From Arenicellaceae bacterium (GTDB taxonomy: Bacteria; Pseudomonadota; Gammaproteobacteria; Arenicellales; Arenicellaceae): a stretch of 64,000 nt of DNA. The DNA is taken from NCBI GenBank assembly GCA_029246505.1, contig JAQWNC010000028.1:62001-126000 (forward strand). Direction: 5' to 3'. A model generated the notes under the pieces. The model was not told the DNA's origin, ran no database searches, and saw only the letters and a program-made list of their open reading frames with translations. Below, in pieces: positions 19,920-29,905 of the stretch. Position numbers and translations under genes: made by a program. Every line of letters begins with the position of its first letter. The first letter of the stretch is position 1.

Positions 19920-21008
19920 CTAGCCTATAAATGCCTGCAACCGGCGCAATGCATCGCCGCTATCCAAAGCTTCACGAACCATTGTTCGCGCAACAACTGG
20001 GTTACTCGCTAGCCCAACGTTATATAATATTAAGGCACCAGCTGTTGTCAGTAATTTTCTGGCATTTCCCTGCGCACCATTCAAAGCAGCTAACCCTTCT
20101 TCTGATATCTTGGCTACCTGAGCTTCACATTTATCCGTTGCTTTAAATTTGATTTCGGTACTTGAAACAACGTCCAGTGGATCAATCTCGAAATCTATTC
20201 GGGCTAATTCGCCAGAGCTATCACTTTCAACAAATTCTGCCTTAAGCGGTTTATCCAGCGCAGGGAAAACACCGCCCTCCATCCCCTTTACAATACACAC
20301 CGAATCATAGCCAGCTTGCATTGCCATCCTGGCATATATAGAAGGATAGGCTTTGTGCACATAACCAATATGAAGATGATTCTTGCCTGATGCCACCAAT
20401 GGATGCAGCAACCTTTCCAGCGTAGTCAAGGCAGTGCGTTTAACCATTAAATCTCGCTGTCCTCGTATCGCGTAAAGTGCTGGCGTACTATAGCTTTGCC
20501 CACAATATGCCCAACCCACATCGTTAGACTCTAATAGAGTTACTGCCTCAACCATACCTGGCAACTGCGTCTTCCCTAAAGACTCAAATATTTTCGATGC
20601 TGTCACACCATGCTTAGGGCCACAATCATGTACGCCACTAACGTAAGCAGGCAACCCACAAGCAGCCAACACAGCAGGTAAAAACGCACAGAAATTACGT
20701 TGTCGGTTACTACCATCAAAGGGTTCCGCCAGCTCAGCCAAATAATCCACGGCAATAGTAGTCGAGTTGGTCAGCTCTAATAACCCGTCCAAAATCCCTT
20801 CAAACTCATGCATTCGCTCACCTCGCATGCGCAAGGCAATTAAGAAAATACCTAACTGCATCATGTTCTCGTGACCATTTAGTGCCGACGTAATGGCCTC
20901 GGCTGCCTCTTGGCGGGTAATCTCTTTTTGCAATTTCGGACCTATTGCAACTCGCTGAACCAATTCTGGTAACTTCAGCTTCTCCAAGCTGGCTTCTGTA
21001 TCATTCAT
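19920..21008 (-). CDS. TrpD2/YbiB-type anthranilate phosphoribosyltransferase-like protein
   Basis: 362-residue member of the nucleoside-phosphorylase/TrpD fold. It has the helical N-domain (ITRQEAAEAI, LGIFLIALRMRGE) and the alpha/beta domain of TrpD, but the diagnostic PRPP-binding glycine motif of true TrpD (GTGGD type) is replaced by EPFDGSNRQRNF near 93-104, as in the YbiB group. E. coli YbiB is reported to bind nucleic acids and not to be a TrpD. So tryptophan synthesis is not inferred. The gene is divergent from cysG, an arrangement that may share regulation. Confidence 0.75.
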   Translation of the reverse strand: MNDTEASLEKLKLPELVQRVAIGPKLQKEITRQEAAEAITSALNGHENMMQLGIFLIALRMRGERMHEFEGILDGLLELTNSTTIAVDYLAELAEPFDGSNRQRNFCAFLPAVLAACGLPAYVSGVHDCGPKHGVTASKIFESLGKTQLPGMVEAVTLLESNDVGWAYCGQSYSTPALYAIRGQRDLMVKRTALTTLERLLHPLVASGKNHLHIGYVHKAYPSIYARMAMQAGYDSVCIVKGMEGGVFPALDKPLKAEFVESDSSGELARIDFEIDPLDVVSSTEIKFKATDKCEAQVAKISEEGLAALNGAQGNARKLLTTAGALILYNVGLASNPVVARTMVREALDSGDALRRLQAFIG

Positions 21009-21174
21009 TATAAATATTAATCAAATCAGGTTAACGAGAATAGAACCACTAATCATTGTTGGTAAGTGTAGCGCTGATTCCGCTCAATTCAATGCTTATC
21101 CGCGTCCGACTTCTACCCAAACTAACGCTCCCTTTGGTAGAATAAATTCTGACGACCTATACAGACCTTCCAAA

Positions 21175-22575
21175 TTGGACTATTTTCCTACATTTATGAA
21201 TCTCAAGTCACGCGAATGTGTGATCGTCGGTGGTGGTCAGGTAGCACTAAGAAAGGCTAGACTTCTAGCGTCTGCACACGCCAAGCTAGTGGTAATCGCT
21301 CCTGAGATTTGTGAGGAACTAAAAAATTTGGAGCAAGTCCATGCTATCTACCAACGCGAATTTCGAGATGACGATATTGATAACGCCACTCTGGTTGTGG
21401 TTACCACTAATGACACACAGCTGAATAGGCATGTTTCCAAGCTTGCCCAACAAAAGAACTTACCAGTAAACGTTGTCGACAACCCAGCTCTATGCAGCTT
21501 TATAACCCCCTCGATCGTCGATCGCTCACCGATTGTAGTAGCGATATCTAGTGGGGGTACCGCTCCAGTATTAGCACGTAGCCTGCGGGCCAGGCTAGAA
21601 TCATTAGTCCCACCAGAATACGGCCAGCTAGCAGCCAGTATGGGTAAACTTCGAGACCAACTGAAAAGTAAAATGCCAGCAGAAAAGGATAGAAGAATAT
21701 TTTGGGAAAAAATTGTGAACGGCCCTATCGCCAAAAAATTCTTAAGCGGCAACTCTGATAACGCTATTCAACAACTACAACGCGCGATTAACTCTACCGA
21801 AAAAAGTACAAATTATACTAATCATGGAAGCGTAGCACTGGTTGGCGCCGGCCCTGGCAATCCCGATTTATTAACCTTTCGAGCATTAAGGCTTATGCAG
21901 TCGGCTGATATTGTTTTATATGACCGTTTAGTATCCCCTGAAATCGTAGACCTTTGTCGCCGTGATGCTGAAAGAATCTACGTTGGGAAGCAGCGCAACA
22001 ATCACGCTGTGCCGCAACCGAAGATTAATCAGCTATTAGTCGAGCTGGCTCAAAAAGGAAACGCTGTTGTTCGGCTTAAAGGCGGTGACCCTTTCATTTT
22101 CGGCCGTGGTGGAGAAGAAATCGAAGATTTAGCTGAGGCTAGAATTTCATTCGAGGTGGTACCGGGAATAACTGCGGCTAGCGGTTGCTCAAGCTACAGT
22201 GGCATTCCATTAACACACCGCAACTACGCGCAAGCCTGTGTGTTTGTAACCGGGCATTTAAAAGGTGGCACCGTAAACCTTAATTGGCAACAACTCGCTA
22301 ATGCCAATCAGACTATTGTTGTATATATGGGGCTAGAAGGATTACCGATTATCTGCCGAGAGCTGATAAACCACGGGCTAGAAAGCAGTACACCAGCAGC
22401 TCTGATCGAGCAAGGTACTACCCCTCGCCAGCAGGTCATCACTAGCAATTTGGGTAACCTTAGTGAATTGGTAGCGGAAAGGTCAGTAACAGCGCCAACA
22501 CTAATGATCATCGGTGGCGTAGTTAATCTATACGAAAAACTTAATTGGTTTTCCGTAACGCCAAATACAGATTAA
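21175..22575 (+). CDS. cysG: Siroheme synthase CysG (uroporphyrinogen-III methyltransferase / precorrin-2 dehydrogenase / ferrochelatase)
   Basis: Trifunctional enzyme that makes siroheme for sulfite and nitrite reductases. From TTG at 21175 the 466-residue product starts MDYFPTFMNL, which matches the family start (MDxxPxF). The N-terminal half has the NAD-binding VIVGGGQVALRKARLL and VVDNPALCSFITPS; the C-terminal methyltransferase has VGAGPGNPDLLT, RLKGGDPFIFGRGGEE and PGITAASGCSSYSGIPLTHR. Full length, no defects seen. Confidence 0.97.
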   Translation: MDYFPTFMNLKSRECVIVGGGQVALRKARLLASAHAKLVVIAPEICEELKNLEQVHAIYQREFRDDDIDNATLVVVTTNDTQLNRHVSKLAQQKNLPVNVVDNPALCSFITPSIVDRSPIVVAISSGGTAPVLARSLRARLESLVPPEYGQLAASMGKLRDQLKSKMPAEKDRRIFWEKIVNGPIAKKFLSGNSDNAIQQLQRAINSTEKSTNYTNHGSVALVGAGPGNPDLLTFRALRLMQSADIVLYDRLVSPEIVDLCRRDAERIYVGKQRNNHAVPQPKINQLLVELAQKGNAVVRLKGGDPFIFGRGGEEIEDLAEARISFEVVPGITAASGCSSYSGIPLTHRNYAQACVFVTGHLKGGTVNLNWQQLANANQTIVVYMGLEGLPIICRELINHGLESSTPAALIEQGTTPRQQVITSNLGNLSELVAERSVTAPTLMIIGGVVNLYEKLNWFSVTPNTD

Positions 22576-22605
22576 CAATTACTAAAACCTCAATTTCTCT
22601 CCAGC

Positions 22606-22953
22606 TTACTTACATTTTCCTGAGAACGCGTTGCCCCCCATTAAATGTTCAATTTCTCCACTAATCGTATTACCGTCAACAACCCTAGCATAAGACATAT
22701 CCATATCACCCATTGGGGTTTAGCCAGTCACCGAAAAATTAAATTGATTGCCACTTATATTGGCTTCATCAAATCCAATTTTACCCATCATGCTATCAAG
22801 GCTAACGGTGCCGTCTTTGTTAATAATTAGTACCAACTCCATAACACCCAGTGGCGACTCAGAAGAAATGTCTTATGTACCCGGAACTTCAGCATTTACC
22901 GATAGTGAAGTGAGGATGATTCCGATAACCGCCGCATTCTTAACACGCTTCAT
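22606..22953 (-). pseudogene. Small exported lipocalin-like protein gene with two in-frame stops
   Basis: Read from ATG at 22953 the frame gives a signal peptide (MKRVKNAAVIGIILTSLSVNA), then a stop TAA at codon 27 (22875-22873), an open stretch with ESPLGVMELVLIINKDG and SLDSMMGKIGFDEANISG, a second TAA at codon 78 (22722-22720), and a final open stretch with TPMGDMDMSYARVVDGNTIS to the TAA at 22606. The repeated pattern xTPMGxMxMxxxxxVDGxTISG resembles small secreted beta-barrel-like proteins. The continuous protein-like frame of 116 codons cut only by two TAA codons indicates a recently inactivated gene. The flanks 22576-22605 and 22954-23209 show nothing else I recognise. Confidence 0.75.
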
Positions 22954-23209
22954 TTTTTATCTCATATACAGGTTGTGAACTGATGTAAGCACCACAAAAA
23001 ACACACCATGTTGGATAAAGCAATTCAGCCACGTTATTATCGCGATACTCGTAAATATGGTAAGTTTTTAATAGTTCTATCCAGCAATACTATCTGCGCC
23101 GCCCTCTGCGGTTCGCATCTTCTAGAGACGATGCACATAATACAGCCCGATATTGCTAATTAGTCAGGTTGATGAGATTAGCACCGCCACCTGATAACAT
23201 TGATAATCT

Positions 23210-24397
23210 ATGAAGCGCAGACATTTTATCCAGATCTCAAGCCTAGCGGTTGTTGCTAGTGGCACAGCCTATACGCTCAATCGTGGCCTTCGGTTTCCAA
23301 GCCTCGGGCTTGAATTGCCGGAATTATCGAGCAATTTCTTGGACCGTGATACTAACATCACCCATCAAGATGCAATTCTAGTTCGATCAGATGAACAGCA
23401 AATGCATTTTCGAGCCAACGTACCGGAACCTAAGTTTAGACTCTACGCGAATACTGCTCGCAAACTCAGTTTCATTGTTGAAAACTTGTCCACCAAAGCA
23501 CAGTTAGCGGTTACCGGAGCCAGCACAGTAAACGAAACAATATCAGGGCTTCAACGGCTAGTAGAACTAGATTTAACGGGCGGCTCTGAAGTACTTTTAC
23601 AATGGGATGTACCTTCCACCAAGAACTTTCGATTTGCCGCAATTGGCGATACTGGTGGCGGCCCTGAATTAGGCTGGTGTATAAGACGCGCGGCCGAGCT
23701 CGGTGCGGATTTCATACTGCATTTGGGTGATTTAAACTACCGCCCCGAGGATTACGACCTGGCTCGAGAAAACCTCCTAAATTCACCTATTCCAATCTAC
23801 GTTTCAATAGGAAATCATGACTATCGTGATGGCGGCATTTATTTTCATGGTCGGTTTCGTACCCTAATAGGTCCTCTGAATAGTGAATTTACGCTAGGCG
23901 GCATTCGTTTCCTGAATATTGATACTGCGAGCGATTTTTTTCCTGCATCTAGCGGACAACGAGGTAAATTTATTAGACGACTTCAAATCAATAAAAATAT
24001 CCGAGATACTATTGCCTTTACTCATAGGCCTATGGCTGATCCGCGATTAGGAAGCGCTCATGATATCGGCGGTGGCGGCCAAATTTCCTGGCTGGCATCT
24101 CAATTAAAACGGCTCAATTGCACCAACCTACTTGCTGGGCATATCCACAGCAAAGCCGAGATCGATCATGAAGGCATTTTTAATTTTATTGCCGGTCAGG
24201 GCCTTGCGATTGAAGATATTATTTCGGAACAATCTGTTGCCGAAATACTTATGGGAAACATCACCCCAAATGAAATGGTCCAATTCCACTGGGCGCCACT
24301 GTTGATGCCCTTTAATTATCATCGCAACCTGGAAGATCTGAGCACGCAAATTTCACCAGAAAAATTCGCCCGACTTAAATCAATATTACCCGGATAA
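23210..24397 (+). CDS. Tat-exported calcineurin-like metallophosphoesterase
   Basis: Predicted periplasmic metal-dependent phosphoesterase. The 395-residue protein starts with a Tat-like signal (MKRRHFIQISSLAVVASG). It then has a beta-rich N-domain to about residue 135, and a metallophosphoesterase domain with all metal-binding blocks: GDTGGG (D147), HLGDLNY (D174), GNHDY (N202, H203, D204), THRP (H272) and GHIH (H311, H313). The N-domain plus phosphatase arrangement resembles purple-acid-phosphatase-like proteins, but the Tyr ligand motif was not confirmed. It stands alone between two pseudogenes. Confidence 0.85.
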   Translation: MKRRHFIQISSLAVVASGTAYTLNRGLRFPSLGLELPELSSNFLDRDTNITHQDAILVRSDEQQMHFRANVPEPKFRLYANTARKLSFIVENLSTKAQLAVTGASTVNETISGLQRLVELDLTGGSEVLLQWDVPSTKNFRFAAIGDTGGGPELGWCIRRAAELGADFILHLGDLNYRPEDYDLARENLLNSPIPIYVSIGNHDYRDGGIYFHGRFRTLIGPLNSEFTLGGIRFLNIDTASDFFPASSGQRGKFIRRLQINKNIRDTIAFTHRPMADPRLGSAHDIGGGGQISWLASQLKRLNCTNLLAGHIHSKAEIDHEGIFNFIAGQGLAIEDIISEQSVAEILMGNITPNEMVQFHWAPLLMPFNYHRNLEDLSTQISPEKFARLKSILPG

Positions 24398-24409
24398 TAA
24401 ATAGGCCAA

Positions 24410-24945
24410 CTAGGCAGATTTGACTGAGCGTTTTTGTGATTTTCGTTGCAATGTTTGGCGATGAATATTCAATCGTCGTGCGACTTCTGACATATTAACA
24501 TTACAGTCGACAAGCACCTTTTGAATATGCTCCCACTCCAAATATCTCAAAAGAAAGGGGTTCCCCAAGTTCAACGTTCGCCTTACCCTTTTCTCGTGCA
24601 AACGCACCTACCACCTTATCGACATCTGTTAGTTTAGTCAGATAGTAAGTTGCTCCTGATTTGATCGCCTCAACCGCAGTAGGAATAATTCCATAGCCAG
24701 TTAATACAACAATTTTCATCGCCCAATTAGCAACTAACTAATAGTTCTGAAATAATTGTTAAGCAAGACTCCTCACCGATGCGCAGGTCGACCACCGCAA
24801 ACTCCGGTACCGCTTAAGCTACAGTCTGTTTGGCTTGCGTAATGTCCTGCGCAATAGAAACCGCGTATCCATTATTGCCCAACGCCCGCACCATTACCTG
24901 ACAAAAAATCACATCGTCGTCAATCAATAGTAGCGGTACGTTCAA
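24410..24945 (-). pseudogene. Remnant of a RegA/ActR/PrrA-type response regulator
   Basis: Three minus-strand frames add up to one two-domain regulator. From about 24945 a receiver start reads LLLIDDDVIF...AVVDLRIG (acidic pair and phospho-acceptor Asp), broken by TAA at 24816-24814 and TAA at 24729-24727. From 24719 in a second frame comes KIVVLTGYGIIPTAVEAIKSG. From about 24540 in a third frame comes the Fis-like helix-turn-helix YLEWEHIQKVL...VARRLNIHRQTLQRK. Wide homology of the IVVLTGYG and WEHIQ...RRLNxHRxTLQR blocks to RegA-family redox regulators is strong. At least two stops and two frameshifts rule out function. No sensor-kinase gene is nearby. Confidence 0.85.
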
Positions 24946-25004
24946 GCAATACCCCCCAACAACGCAGTCAACGGTAGTTCAAGATATGAGCCGTATTGTC
25001 GCGT

Positions 25005-25565
25005 TTAATTGACCTTTCGCATTTTCAAAAACTTACCAATCTTAGGTTTACCTACCAAAATTTCCTGATAATCCAAGCCTTCCAACTCATGTGGAAACAC
25101 GATCCAATTATCTGTCTCACAGACAAAGTAATCTGGCGTTCGGTGTGTTTTATTTTTCAAGGGTTTGTACCACGGACACGCTATTCGAATTGTATCTTCG
25201 TCGATATCGCTGTTAGTCACCAACGTATTAACAATCACGTTAATACTTCTACCAGTATCAAAAACATCGTCAACAAATAGTAAATTTGTTTCCCGATTCA
25301 CATGCGCCAGTAAATACTCAAGTGAATCTACCTTAATTTGTTTACTTTGCTGCTCGACCCCATAGTAAGAACGGCTCCTGATTGGAATATGATCAGCCAC
25401 TACCCCATGCCATAAGAAATACTCGTGTACAGCCACCGCGATCGAAGCACCTCCACGCCAAACACCACAAATAAGGTCTGGGCGAAACTCACTGTCATAA
25501 ATCATTTCAGCTAAGTGAAACGATTGCAGCAGTAATTCATCAGCAGTTAAAAATATTTTTGGCAT
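25005..25565 (-). CDS. Purine/hypoxanthine-type phosphoribosyltransferase family protein
   Basis: Type I phosphoribosyltransferase fold, probably cytoplasmic and involved in purine salvage. The 186-residue protein has the 5-phosphoribose-binding motif FVDDVFDTGRS (about 97-107; D99-D100, T104-S107), preceded by ICGVWRGGA (32-40), the pyrophosphate loop, and a flexible loop with RSRSYYGV. The C-terminal WIVFPHELEG resembles xanthine/hypoxanthine enzymes. Base specificity cannot be read from the sequence. Isolated gene, divergent from ggt. Confidence 0.83.
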   Translation of the reverse strand: MPKIFLTADELLLQSFHLAEMIYDSEFRPDLICGVWRGGASIAVAVHEYFLWHGVVADHIPIRSRSYYGVEQQSKQIKVDSLEYLLAHVNRETNLLFVDDVFDTGRSINVIVNTLVTNSDIDEDTIRIACPWYKPLKNKTHRTPDYFVCETDNWIVFPHELEGLDYQEILVGKPKIGKFLKMRKVN

Positions 25566-25742
25566 TTGGCAGCGCTATTAAAAGATTAAGCACTCATTAT
25601 GCGACACCCGACTGCTGAGTCAAACAGTATGTAAAGTGAGCGCGAAGTCGGTATAACCCGAGCACAAAGAGAGTGTAAACTTAGGCTCAAGCGTGATCCA
25701 CAAAATTAATCTTTATACGACATCTACCCCATAGCCGCATAT

Positions 25743-27557
25743 ATGCCTTTTCAATCTCAAAAGCCTTACCAATTCTCCAGCTTGCTTCTATCAACCCTAC
25801 TCTGCGTACCACTATCATTGCAAGCGCAGGGACCAAGTACAGATACCTCTACCATCCTTCGTTCAGCTGTGTTTCATCATCCGGTGATCGACACTCGCGG
25901 TATGGTTGTGACACAAAATGCGATTGCCAGCAAAGTAGGTGCACAAATACTCGCTAACGGCGGTAATGCGGTAGATGCGGCTGTCGCCACTGGATTTGCA
26001 CTTGCGGTAACGTTACCGCGTGCTGGAAATATCGGCGGCGGCGGTTTTATGCTCGTCTACCTAGCCGACAAAGATCAAACAATAGCAATTGATTACCGTG
26101 AAAAGGCACCCGCCGCCGCACACCGAGATTTATATATCGACGCCACCGGTGAGATCATTCCCAACGATTCTCGGTTTACCCACCGAGCCGCTGGGGTACC
26201 AGGTACCGTAGCAGGCCTACATCATGCCCTAATAAATTACGGTACTATGCAGTGGGCAGATGTCGTCGCACCAGCTATAGCGTTGGCAGATACGGGGATT
26301 ATTGTAAGTACGGATCTTGCGGAGAATCTAACACGAGCTAAAAGACGGTTAGCAAATAATCTAGCGAGTGCAAAAAAATTCTACAAAGACAACACTGGTA
26401 ACAAGGATAGTAACTACCAGGTTGGCGACCTATTTAAACAACCTGATCTGGCACAAACACTTGATCGCATATCTGTTGGCGGCCCTGAAGGGTTTTATAC
26501 AGGCCGGACCGCTGAGTTAATCGTTGCTGACATGCAGGCTAACAATGGCCTAATCACTATGGAGGATTTAGCCAGCTACCAAGCGGTCGAACGTAAACCA
26601 GTGCATGGTAGTTATCGCGGCCACGACATTGTTTCAATGCCACCTCCCAGTTCTGGCGGTATTCACGTTATTCAGATGCTCAACGTACTCGAAAATTTCG
26701 ATCTAAAAGTAGCCGGCCAAGGCAGCGCACTTTATATAAACCGTATGGCAGAGGTTATGAAATACGCCTATGCTGACCGTAGTATGCATTTAGGTGACCC
26801 TGATTTCTATGAGATCCCTCAGGAATGGCTGCTGGATAAATCATACGCTGCAAAAATTGCTACAAAAATTATTGCCGGTAAAGCTACTCCATCAGATGAA
26901 ATCCTCTCAGGCAAACCCAGTAACTATGAAAGCCCGGACACAACGCATTTCTCAATTATGGATAGTGCGGGTAACGCCGTTGCAAATACCTATACGCTAA
27001 ACTTTTCTTATGGTTCTGGTATCACAATCCCTGGTACGGGTATGCTAATAAATAACGAGATGGACGACTTTTCGTCAAAGCCTGGAGCCCCGAATGCCTT
27101 TGGACTGTTGGGTGATATGGCCAATGAAATACAGCCACATAAACGACCACTGTCATCAATGACGCCAACGTTTGTATTTAAAGACGGTAAACCATGGTTT
27201 GTAACCGGTAGCCCTGGCGGTAGCCGAATTATTAGCACTGTGTTACAGCAGATCGTCAATGTTATTGACTTCGGAATGAACAGTGCCGATTCTGCCGCTC
27301 AACCGCGCTTACATCACCAATGGCAGCCTGATCAATTGCAATTGGAAACCGGCTTTAGTCCCGACACTATTCAACTGCTAGAAGTAATGGGGTATGACGT
27401 GAAAACGGTGCCTCGTACATGGGGAGCCGTACAAAACATCTTATCGCAAAACGAACTATTTTTTGGTGGCGTCGACCCTCGTCGAGCAGACGCTGGTGCT
27501 CTCGGGCCGGACGGTCTGGAATGTCTAGATAATGCGGTCGCATGCAGACTTCCGTAA
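25743..27557 (+). CDS. ggt: Periplasmic gamma-glutamyltransferase
   Basis: N-terminal nucleophile hydrolase that cleaves gamma-glutamyl bonds such as in glutathione, in the periplasm. The 604-residue precursor has a signal peptide (about 1-29, ending LQAQG). Autocleavage is expected before Thr400 in DTTHFSIMD, giving large and small subunits as in E. coli GGT, where the nucleophile is the first Thr of TTHYS. GNAVDAAVATGFALAV and NIGGGGFMLVY are typical large-subunit blocks; YTLNFSYGSG and GSPGGSRII belong to the small subunit. Both catalytic halves are intact. Confidence 0.95.
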   Translation: MPFQSQKPYQFSSLLLSTLLCVPLSLQAQGPSTDTSTILRSAVFHHPVIDTRGMVVTQNAIASKVGAQILANGGNAVDAAVATGFALAVTLPRAGNIGGGGFMLVYLADKDQTIAIDYREKAPAAAHRDLYIDATGEIIPNDSRFTHRAAGVPGTVAGLHHALINYGTMQWADVVAPAIALADTGIIVSTDLAENLTRAKRRLANNLASAKKFYKDNTGNKDSNYQVGDLFKQPDLAQTLDRISVGGPEGFYTGRTAELIVADMQANNGLITMEDLASYQAVERKPVHGSYRGHDIVSMPPPSSGGIHVIQMLNVLENFDLKVAGQGSALYINRMAEVMKYAYADRSMHLGDPDFYEIPQEWLLDKSYAAKIATKIIAGKATPSDEILSGKPSNYESPDTTHFSIMDSAGNAVANTYTLNFSYGSGITIPGTGMLINNEMDDFSSKPGAPNAFGLLGDMANEIQPHKRPLSSMTPTFVFKDGKPWFVTGSPGGSRIISTVLQQIVNVIDFGMNSADSAAQPRLHHQWQPDQLQLETGFSPDTIQLLEVMGYDVKTVPRTWGAVQNILSQNELFFGGVDPRRADAGALGPDGLECLDNAVACRLP

Positions 27558-27737
27558 ACGGATTGTTATGTACCTGAAGTAGACTGGAAAATAACTGCTA
27601 AAGGATTTATTAAAGCTATGTGTTTGCACTGATTTTCACTGGCGTTTAGTGCTCATTTCGCCTATCATCCGCGCCCTTTATATAGTCAGGCCACAGTTTT
27701 GGTCTGTTTACCGTTACAAAAACCAGGTTTTGGAGCC

Positions 27738-29822
27738 ATGACTGACCTAAGCAATTATCGAAATATCGGCATTTTTGCCCACGTTGATGCGGGTAAAACT
27801 ACTACGACCGAACGTATACTCAGCTTGACTGGGAAAATCCATAAAATTGGAGAAGTGCATGATGGCGAAGCCACCACTGACTTTATGGATCAGGAGCGTG
27901 AGCGCGGAATTACTATTCAGTCAGCTGCCACTAGCTGTTTTTGGGATGAGCACCGTCTAAACATTATCGATACCCCTGGTCACGTAGACTTTACTGTAGA
28001 AGTTTATCGCTCCCTTAAGGTGCTCGACGGCGGTGTTGGTGTGTTTTGTGGATCAGGTGGCGTTGAGCCACAATCTGAAACCAACTGGCGTTATGCAAAT
28101 GATTCAGAAGTTGCACGAATCATTCTGGTAAACAAGATGGACCGTATGGGTGCTGATTTTTACCGCGTGGTCGAGCAAATTGAAAAAGTGCTGGGTGCGA
28201 ACCCAATAGTCATGACCTTACCGATTGGAATCGAAGATGAGTTCTCTGGCGTTGTTGACTTGCTAACTAGAAAATCCTGGATTTGGGATGACTCCAGTGA
28301 CCCTCTTAATTATAAAATCGGAGACGTGCCTGCCAATATGGTAGACAAAGTCGAAGAATTTCGGGAAGCATTAGTCGAAAAGGCACTTGATCAAGATGAC
28401 GATGCGATGGAAAAATATCTAGATGGTGAAGACCCAGATTTGGATACCTTAAAAGCCTGCATTCGAAAAGGAACGATTAGCTTGGACTTTTTCCCAACCT
28501 ACTGCGGTTCTGCTTTTAAGAACAAAGGTATTCAGCTGATTCTGAACGCGGTTATTGACTATCTGCCAAGCCCAACTGAAGTTAAGCCTCAGCCTGAAGT
28601 AGACGAAGAAGGCAACGAAACTGGAGAGCTCGCTATCGTGGATGCCGGCAAGCCTTTGCGCGCGTTGGCGTTCAAAATTATGGATGACCGGTTTGGTGCC
28701 CTGACATTCGTGCGAATATACTCTGGTGTACTTGCTAAAGGTACCAGCGTGCTTAATTCGTTTACCGGTAAAACCGAGCGTATTGGCCGAATTGTAGAAA
28801 TGCACGCGGACTCACGTGAAGAACTTAATAGCGCCTCTGCAGGTGACATTGTTGCGGTTGTCGGGATGAAGAACGTCCAAACCGGACACACGTTATGCGA
28901 CCCGAAATTTCCAGCGACTCTCGAGCCGATGGTCTTTCCGGATCCAGTTATCTCAATGGCAGTCTCACCGAAAGACAAGGCTGCTTCTGAGAAGCTGGGT
29001 ATCGCTCTAGGCAAAATGATTTCCGAAGATCCGTCGTTCCGCGTAGAAACCGACGAAGACTCAGGCGAAACCATCCTTAAGGGCATGGGTGAGCTACATC
29101 TGGATATCAAAATAGATATCCTAAAACGAACACACGCCGTCGAAGTTGAAAGTGGCAAACCACAAGTTGCCTACCGAGAAGCTATTACAAAACAGACTGA
29201 AGATAGCTACACGCATAAAAAGCAATCAGGTGGTTCAGGTCAATTCGGTAAAATCGAATATGTGTTGGAACCAGCTGAAACTGGTACTGGTTATGCATTC
29301 GAATCCAAGGTTACCGGTGGTAACGTACCCCGCGAATTCTGGCCCGCTATCGATAAGGGTTTTCGGAATTCAATGGCCGTCGGAGTACTGGCAGGGTTTC
29401 CATGCGTTGATGTTAAAGTCACGTTACTGGACGGTGCATTCCATGCAGTTGACTCCTCTGCTGTCGCCTTTGAAATTGCTGCGAAAGCGGCCTATCGTCA
29501 AACTATCCCCAAGGCTGGGCCTCAGTTAATGGAGCCAATTATGAAGGTTGACGTATTCACACCCGAAGATCACGTAGGGGATGTGATTGGTGACTTGAAT
29601 CGCCGTCGAGGTATGATTAGATCGCAAGATGCTACAACAACTGGCGTTCGGATTAATGGCGAAGTGCCCCTATCAGAAATGTTTGGTTACATTGGCGATT
29701 TACGAACTATGACTTCTGGACGTGGCCAATTCACCATGGAATTTGATCACTACAGTGCTTGCCCAAGAAACGTAGCAGAGGAAGTGATTGCAGAAGTGAA
29801 AGTACGTAACGCGGCCAAATAA
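27738..29822 (+). CDS. fusA2: Elongation factor G, EF-G2 (FusA2) subfamily
   Basis: Translational GTPase of the EF-G family. The 694-residue product from ATG 27738 (GGAG 4 nt upstream) has G1 [10 protein letters not shown]2 [10 protein letters not shown]3 DTPGHVDF and G4 NKMDRMG, then EF-G domains II-V. The sequence type ([36 protein letters not shown]) matches the second EF-G carried by Vibrio- and Shewanella-like bacteria rather than the str-operon FusA, and the gene stands alone without rpsL, rpsG or tuf. It ends in a strong terminator. The special role of the second EF-G is not settled. Confidence 0.9.
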   Translation: MTDLSNYRNIGIFAHVDAGKTTTTERILSLTGKIHKIGEVHDGEATTDFMDQERERGITIQSAATSCFWDEHRLNIIDTPGHVDFTVEVYRSLKVLDGGVGVFCGSGGVEPQSETNWRYANDSEVARIILVNKMDRMGADFYRVVEQIEKVLGANPIVMTLPIGIEDEFSGVVDLLTRKSWIWDDSSDPLNYKIGDVPANMVDKVEEFREALVEKALDQDDDAMEKYLDGEDPDLDTLKACIRKGTISLDFFPTYCGSAFKNKGIQLILNAVIDYLPSPTEVKPQPEVDEEGNETGELAIVDAGKPLRALAFKIMDDRFGALTFVRIYSGVLAKGTSVLNSFTGKTERIGRIVEMHADSREELNSASAGDIVAVVGMKNVQTGHTLCDPKFPATLEPMVFPDPVISMAVSPKDKAASEKLGIALGKMISEDPSFRVETDEDSGETILKGMGELHLDIKIDILKRTHAVEVESGKPQVAYREAITKQTEDSYTHKKQSGGSGQFGKIEYVLEPAETGTGYAFESKVTGGNVPREFWPAIDKGFRNSMAVGVLAGFPCVDVKVTLLDGAFHAVDSSAVAFEIAAKAAYRQTIPKAGPQLMEPIMKVDVFTPEDHVGDVIGDLNRRRGMIRSQDATTTGVRINGEVPLSEMFGYIGDLRTMTSGRGQFTMEFDHYSACPRNVAEEVIAEVKVRNAAK

Positions 29823-29874
29823 AACTCCAGATTGCAGACTAATAAACTACCTAGAGAAAGCAGATAAAATCAAG

Positions 29875-29904
29875 CCCCGCTGGATGTTACCAGCGGGGTT
29901 TTTT
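29875..29904. terminator. Intrinsic terminator between fusA2 and the convergent exporter gene
   Basis: Perfect 9-bp stem CCCCGCTGG / CCAGCGGGG (29875-29883 and 29890-29898) with a 6-nt loop, followed by six T on the plus strand. It ends fusA2. The minus-strand side lacks a clean T run, so it may serve the convergent gene only weakly. Confidence 0.9.
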
Positions 29905-29905
29905 A

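Noticed and set aside
19920-21008. Annotation as TrpD in tryptophan synthesis
   Set aside because: The PRPP-binding glycine motif is replaced and no trp genes are adjacent; TrpD2/YbiB type fits better.
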